Source: Porpolomopsis calyptriformis (lineage: Eukaryota; Basidiomycota; Agaricomycetes; Agaricales; Hygrophoraceae). Taken from it: a stretch of 64,000 nucleotides of DNA. The stretch is from NCBI GenBank assembly GCA_951640195.1, contig OX621170.1:1054001-1118000 (forward strand), written 5' to 3'. The notes below the pieces were generated by a model. It was not told where the DNA came from and did no database searches. It worked only from the letters and a program-made list of their open reading frames with translations. Shown here in pieces: positions 59,576 through 64,000 of the stretch (positions are counted from its first letter, which is position 1; each line of letters begins with the position of its first letter). A program made the position numbers and the translations under genes.

Positions 59576-61277
59576 ATGAGCTCTTTTCCAGTCCTCCCAA
59601 CCAATCTCCATCTGGTTCTGCTGAAGAGACCAGATTCCAGGCTCCAGAGTATCTTCAGCTTGCAGAGACTCCGAAGATTTTCCAGCACGCATCCAACATA
59701 TCCTTCTAAAGTTAGAGGTAAGCCGCTTCAACTCGTCCTACCATAATACTTTCACTCGCACTCGGTTACGCCCAGCATTTCCTTTCGCAATATCAAAAAA
59801 CGAAGCAATAACACTTTTGGGGCCATACGCATCGCTAACCTGCCTGTTCAAGAACTTCTTCCACTCCCTTGCTGCAAGCTTTTTTGGTTCTGGTTTCACG
59901 CCAATCCAGCCTGCCCAAATCCAGGCTGTCTATCTCCCAAGCTGGTTCGTAGATGCGGAATTGAAAGCAAGGGCGTGGGTGACCTCCAAAAATGAGACTA
60001 CACAGGTTTGCTGTCTTTTTCGCGTAAGGATGCTCTCTAACCATTTTCTCAGCGAGCAGTCACTGCTGCTTTCATAAACTCGTGCGTAAGAATTGTCTCA
60101 TTCCCCTTTCGAGGGCGCCGCTGAACAAATGCCCACCGTCCGCAGATATATGCCGGGTAGGTCGCTCTTTCTGCCTACCTTTTCATGACTTCATCTCCTG
60201 TCGAAGGCTTCCACTGGGAGCCGCTGTCGCGGATATCGTTCAATAGAAAAGCAATGCATCTCCGTGATCCTATACCATTTTCCGAACATCCGGAAGGACA
60301 GCACGACGGCGAGATATTACACATTCCGTACTCTCTTTCACCACTCTCCTTGCCCGACATCTTACATACCCTGGACGTTGATCAAGCCATCGTCAGCGAT
60401 GACTTGCGCATCCTTCCAAACACCATAACAACCAAATTTGTTAGCATGCACACTCCATCGCACCCCATTATGAATATTGACATCGTCTCATATACACCCC
60501 TACAGCTAGCCGCATACCCTGTCCTAATTCCGATTTATCTCGCTCGATATGAATTGGAATTACTGGATCAAAAGCATCAAGTCACCTTAGTGCTGGAAGC
60601 ATTCTCAAACAACGTCAGTGAACTATAGTGTCCGCGATTTGAGCTCACACCACACCCCCTTTGTTTAGGGTCGGGTCATTTGTGACATGGGAGTCTTCTT
60701 TCAAATTCAAGAGCAGTTGAAGATGAGTTCAAAGCTCTTTGAGTGGCTGTACTCATATTCGGAGTTCGTCATCTTCCGAAAGGGTGAACTGATGACTCCA
60801 TTCGCGGAGGTCAACAGATTCATGGCACCTCTGCACCGAAAGCAACTTGCTATGGAACTCGGAGCGTGGCTAAATGCTTTAATCAAGCAACCTCACACCC
60901 TGAATACTTTTGCGGACCTCTCTTCTCCCGATTTGGACGACCCCAGAGTGCGCGAATTCGCAAAAGAAGAAGTACAATTGAACCGCGGGTATATCTCCAT
61001 GGGCATGGACATCCTGACAATGAAAACTATGATCGAGGTACCATCGATTCCTGTTTGGTTCCGTTCAACTATTCACTGAAAATTTATTTCGGCGTCCAAG
61101 AACATATCTCGTGCGGACAGTCGAGTGGTCCACATCGGCATCGGGCGTTCCGCACATAATCCGAAGGCTTCTTTGGAGGACATAGTTGCCGGTCTTGAAG
61201 GAAAGCGACAAGCAATCAAACCTCAATGGTGGACAGATTGGGAGAACGATGCTATTAAGACTCGTGTTGAACATTGA
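59576..61277 (+). CDS. Predicted mitochondrial protein of unknown function
   Basis: ATG at 59576 opens a basic, Arg/Ser/Leu-rich presequence (MSSFPVLPTNLHLVLLKRPD, then SLQRLRRFSSTHP), a strong matrix-targeting pattern. An in-frame ATG at 59531 is the alternative. Spliced exons continue AFPFAISKNEAITLLGPYAS, VYLPSWFVDAELKARAWVTS, AVTAAFINSYMPG, FHWEPLSRISFNRKAMHLRD, PIPFSEHPEGQHDGEILHIP, AAYPVLIPIYLARYELELLD and VTLVLEAFSN, then ELGAWLNALIKQPHTLNTFA and WWTDWENDAIKTRVEH. The exon joins are clean, so this is a real gene, but I cannot place the family. AAYPVLIPIYLARYE may be a membrane-associated helix. About 420 residues. Confidence 0.8.
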
Positions 61278-61401
61278 ATTCTTGTATTCGAAATATAAGT
61301 GATAAAAAGTAGTCCAGTACACGGTATCTATAAAAGATACCGTAACTTTGAAGTGATACGGAGCGTCCCAAGAATTGTTTAGAATGATAGTCTAGTCCAG
61401 T

Positions 61402-63815
61402 TTAGATAGTGAGCACAGCAAAGACGGAAGCCAATGAGAAAGAAAGTAAGGCACATGCTGCCGTTGTGAGCAACGGAGCGCGCAAAGATAGACCCCCGTT
61501 CCATCCTGGAGGCACTCCAAGAGTGATAGACGGAGGTATGATGGTGGAGGTGGATGTTGTTAGGACGCCAGCAGAGTTGGTTATGATAAAGGTAACCAGA
61601 GTGGGGGGAGGTGAGATAGTGGGCATAGCTGAGGCGTTAAAAGAGCTGACACCAATGATGGGGCTGTATGTACTGGTCGCGAGATCAGAGGAGACAGTTT
61701 CACCTAATGGGGCGGCAACAGAGGTGTTGAAGGCATACGGAGGCGTTGTGTGGGGAGGAGTAGCGAGTGGAAAGTTTGGGAGTGTGGTCGCGATAGTGGC
61801 CGATACAGAAGAAAAGAAAGACGATACTGCGTCTGGTGACTCAGCGATTATGGTAGAATTTTGAAGAGGATAAAGACCGATGAATGGGGGTTCTTTGTCA
61901 TCGATACCGTAGCTATAAAGAGAAAGGTAAGACATTTCAAATTAAAGAAATTGTTGCCTTACCTGAAAATGGAATAGACTGTTCGGAGGAACGCCGTGCC
62001 TGGACGAAATAGAGGTAAGTGTTAATTAGACAGAGATAGTAAAGGTTGGACCCATTTGCCAGTCAATTCCATCAGAACTTGGCGGCGAAGCTCTGGGCCA
62101 TGCCAAGCAGAGGTTTGGATCGCCAACCGCAGGGCCAATTAAATAGTCTGAAGGCTGTAGAGTATAATTTTGTTCGCTGATATCCGCGGTGAGGCTTCAT
62201 TGACAGAATCAGACAATGCCAGATTCGTACCTGAAGGTGAATGTAATCGTCTCCGACACATCACAAGGGACTGCCCACTGTCCCCCTTGGATTTTGCAAG
62301 ACGTAAGCCGGGTTAACGACCGCATCGTGAGCGCATACATACCGTCATCAACAAGCCGACTTCCTTCCAAGAGTTGAAATAACCGAGAAACCTAGACGGA
62401 GATAAGTTGATGCATTTATGTGAAAATTAAGCCTGCCGACGTCTTGGTATGGGCCATATAAACCCGCGGTACCTCTAAAAGATGTGAGGTTGGGAGATCT
62501 CCATTAAACCAGTTACGTACACGTCCAACAGCGCAAGGGATATGTTTCTTGTGGCCTCTGGATAGGTAGGCAACGGCGTGATCGATGTCTCGTTGACCTA
62601 GCACCTTCCACTTGGTGATCCTTCATACACTGTTTATCGACATGCTTACCCATATTCTTGACAAGGGAATGGCCCATTGGAAGTAACTGGATGTATTTCT
62701 CTCTGAACCGAAGGGAGGAAATGGAACCACCTCGTTCCAATTAATGTTGCTGACATTCTTGACTACCGACGAATCGACTGCACCTATTATCAGAGTTTAA
62801 CAGTTTCATGTCTAAACCTTTCATTCGTGCGAAGGAAATCAAAACGGACAAACCAATTGACAGAGTACCAGCATCGTCCCTCGTGAGGCTGAGGCCAAAT
62901 ATTGGGTAGTCCAGTAGTCCTTGTTGGGCAAGACTCGTAAAAAATGGCGTAGCTGCAGAAACAGTTGAGATAGTCGCACATGTTTCATAAAACTGGTTCA
63001 ACTTTCCATTAACGACTGAGGCTGAGATAACGGAGAGTCGTGGAAACCCAAGACCTATCACTCCGCTGATTTGATCATCCATGACAATATTGGAATTCGT
63101 GACTACGCCTGGATGCATTTGAAGTTAAGTTTATCGATATGATATAAGAAGAGGCTGATTTTCCAAACGCTTGGTTAACAATTGTGAGATCGGAAACCCT
63201 CACAGTCTCTCTCGCCACGAATCCAGAGGCAGCTTGAGAGTTTCTCTATCAAATCCATTCTGCCCATTGAAGGGGGCAGGAGACACTTACAGGTTCCGTC
63301 AGCATAACTGACGTTGAACAGAGTGTCATTGTTGTTGACAGAAACAAAAGTGGGACTTTGGTAGGCGAGCGGATACCTACGTGCTACGGTGAGGATGGGC
63401 GATGTATGCTTCGCGTATTGTCCTTACCGGGGATTCGAGCGGCAGGCATTTGTTGCGCAAGCAGTTGAGGCGATCCAGAGATCTGAAGAAGCGGTATCCA
63501 ACGCAACACGAAAATTGATGTCACCAGTCTGGATGACAGCAAAGTAGGATCTATTTGCGACATATTCAATAATCACACTCAATTGTCATGAACCAAGACC
63601 TACTGTTTGTCATTACTAAGTGATATGGTTGATATACCAGCCTCTTCCCCTGAATCCAGACCGTGAGGACTGAGGCGGGATTGTAGACGTATGGGAACGG
63701 CAATGTGCGGATGAGGAAGAGTCACAGAGCCAGATCGAGCATGACTGGTGTTGAGAACGAACAAGAGAACGAAAGCAGGCCACAGCGTGAACTGTCTTGC
63801 GGCCGAAACCAGCAT
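61402..63815 (-). CDS. Pepsin-like (A1) aspartic protease or homologue with C-terminal membrane stalk
   Basis: Signal peptide MLVSAARQFTLWPAFVLLFV. The first lobe has YFAVIQTGDINFRVALDTAS, SDLWIASTACATNACRSNPG, where the catalytic motif is DTASS rather than DTGSS. The flap region is followed by ISGVIGLGFPRLSVISAS, PFFTSLAQQGLLDYPIFGLS, LTRDDAGTLSIGAVDSS and YFQWAIPLSRIW. The second-lobe motif reconstructs as LALLDVGTAGLYGPYQDV, keeping the Asp but with Val for Thr. After QWAVPCDVSETITFTF the end of the fold is GTAFLRTVYSIFSYGIDDKE, PPFIGLYPL. A Ser/Thr-rich stalk and hydrophobic tail LLTTAACALLSFSLASVFAV suggest membrane or GPI anchoring. The exon 1/2 junction near 63570-63620 is unresolved. 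Confidence 0.82.
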
Positions 63816-64000
63816 GCAGCGCAGCGAGATAGGATTAGCGATAAATTAATGGATTAAGACCTCCTTTCCCACGTGACTCGATATGCTTCAGCTGTTGAGA
63901 CAAACAATATATATCGACTACACCTGGGTGGAAACAAGAAGTATGTATCGTTTGAACGAAGACGGGAAGGAGGGATCAACATGAAAAAAAAAAAGAAAAG
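63816..64000. other. Upstream region of the aspartic-protease gene
   Basis: Probable promoter. An AT-rich segment (caatatatatcgact) lies near 63903-63918, about 90-100 bp from the ATG. The window ends in an A-rich run. Confidence 0.4.

Noticed and set aside
1..64000. CRISPR arrays, transposases, retroelement or viral genes, rRNA
   Set aside because: None was recognised on either strand; repeats present are the segmental duplication, hairpins and coding repeats listed above.

Overview
The window is nuclear DNA of a filamentous basidiomycete, most likely a mushroom-forming agaricomycete. Genes are tightly packed on both strands and broken by many short (about 45-70 nt) GT-AG introns. The encoded proteins are ordinary eukaryotic housekeeping factors in their basidiomycete form. 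I saw no tRNA, rRNA, CRISPR array, transposase or bacterial-style operon. All gene models were spliced by eye, so exon ends are inferred, but most join cleanly across conserved family motifs.

Layout. 1-2.1 kb: 3' end of ATG17 (+), then YTH1/CPSF30 (-). 2.25-4.0 kb: ARP3 (+). 4.36-10.5 kb: a local tandem duplication whose unit is the 3' half of ARP3 plus a convergent vacuolar Ca2+/H+ exchanger (CAX/VCX1) gene. The ARP3 copy is a deleted fragment at 7.3-7.6 kb. The proximal CAX copy (4.36-6.85 kb) carries several inactivating changes. The distal CAX copy (7.75-10.5 kb) splices into a complete exchanger. 11-13.5 kb: F-box/LRR-type protein (-). 14.2-14.9 kb: ERG28 (-). 15-18 kb: a Ser/Pro-rich disordered protein (+). 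18.3-20.1 kb: a CS/HSP20-like protein with a C-terminal membrane anchor (+). 21.2-24.7 kb: CCDC174-like, COX19 and SDS22, all (-). 25.1-27.6 kb: PAS-GATA transcription factor (-), divergent from an ankyrin protein and PRMT5 (+). 32.7-33.6 kb: GPI-type secreted Ser/Thr-rich protein. 33.9-40.9 kb: a giant acidic repeat protein ending in a CaaX prenylation box. 41.4-44 kb: Na+/Ca2+ exchanger-family protein (-), divergent from a paraoxonase-like lactonase/arylesterase (+). 45.8-47 kb: Bqt4-like KilA/APSES membrane protein (-). 47.2-50.2 kb: 6-phosphofructokinase (-), divergent from VPS51 (+). 52-52.9 kb: an unplaced small gene. 53.3-53.9 kb: DM9/DUF3421 protein (-). 54.3-57.4 kb: BRO1 (-). 57.6-59.3 kb: SCJ1-like ER DnaJ (-). 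59.6-61.3 kb: an orphan mitochondrial protein (+). 61.4-63.8 kb: membrane-anchored aspartic-protease-like protein (-).

Functions. The genes are mostly independent cell machinery: autophagy scaffold, mRNA 3' processing, actin nucleation, Ca2+ homeostasis, sterol synthesis, cytochrome oxidase assembly, PP1 regulation, arginine methylation, glycolysis, retrograde and endosomal trafficking, ER folding. Two unrelated classes of Ca2+ exchanger lie here (CAX twice, NCX once), which I regard as coincidence.

Most unusual features: the duplication with reciprocal decay of its two genes, including a snap-back palindrome over a splice acceptor and an anomalously conserved intron; the prenylation-tagged acidic repeat giant; recurrent GC-AG introns; and a structured intergenic hairpin after PRMT5.
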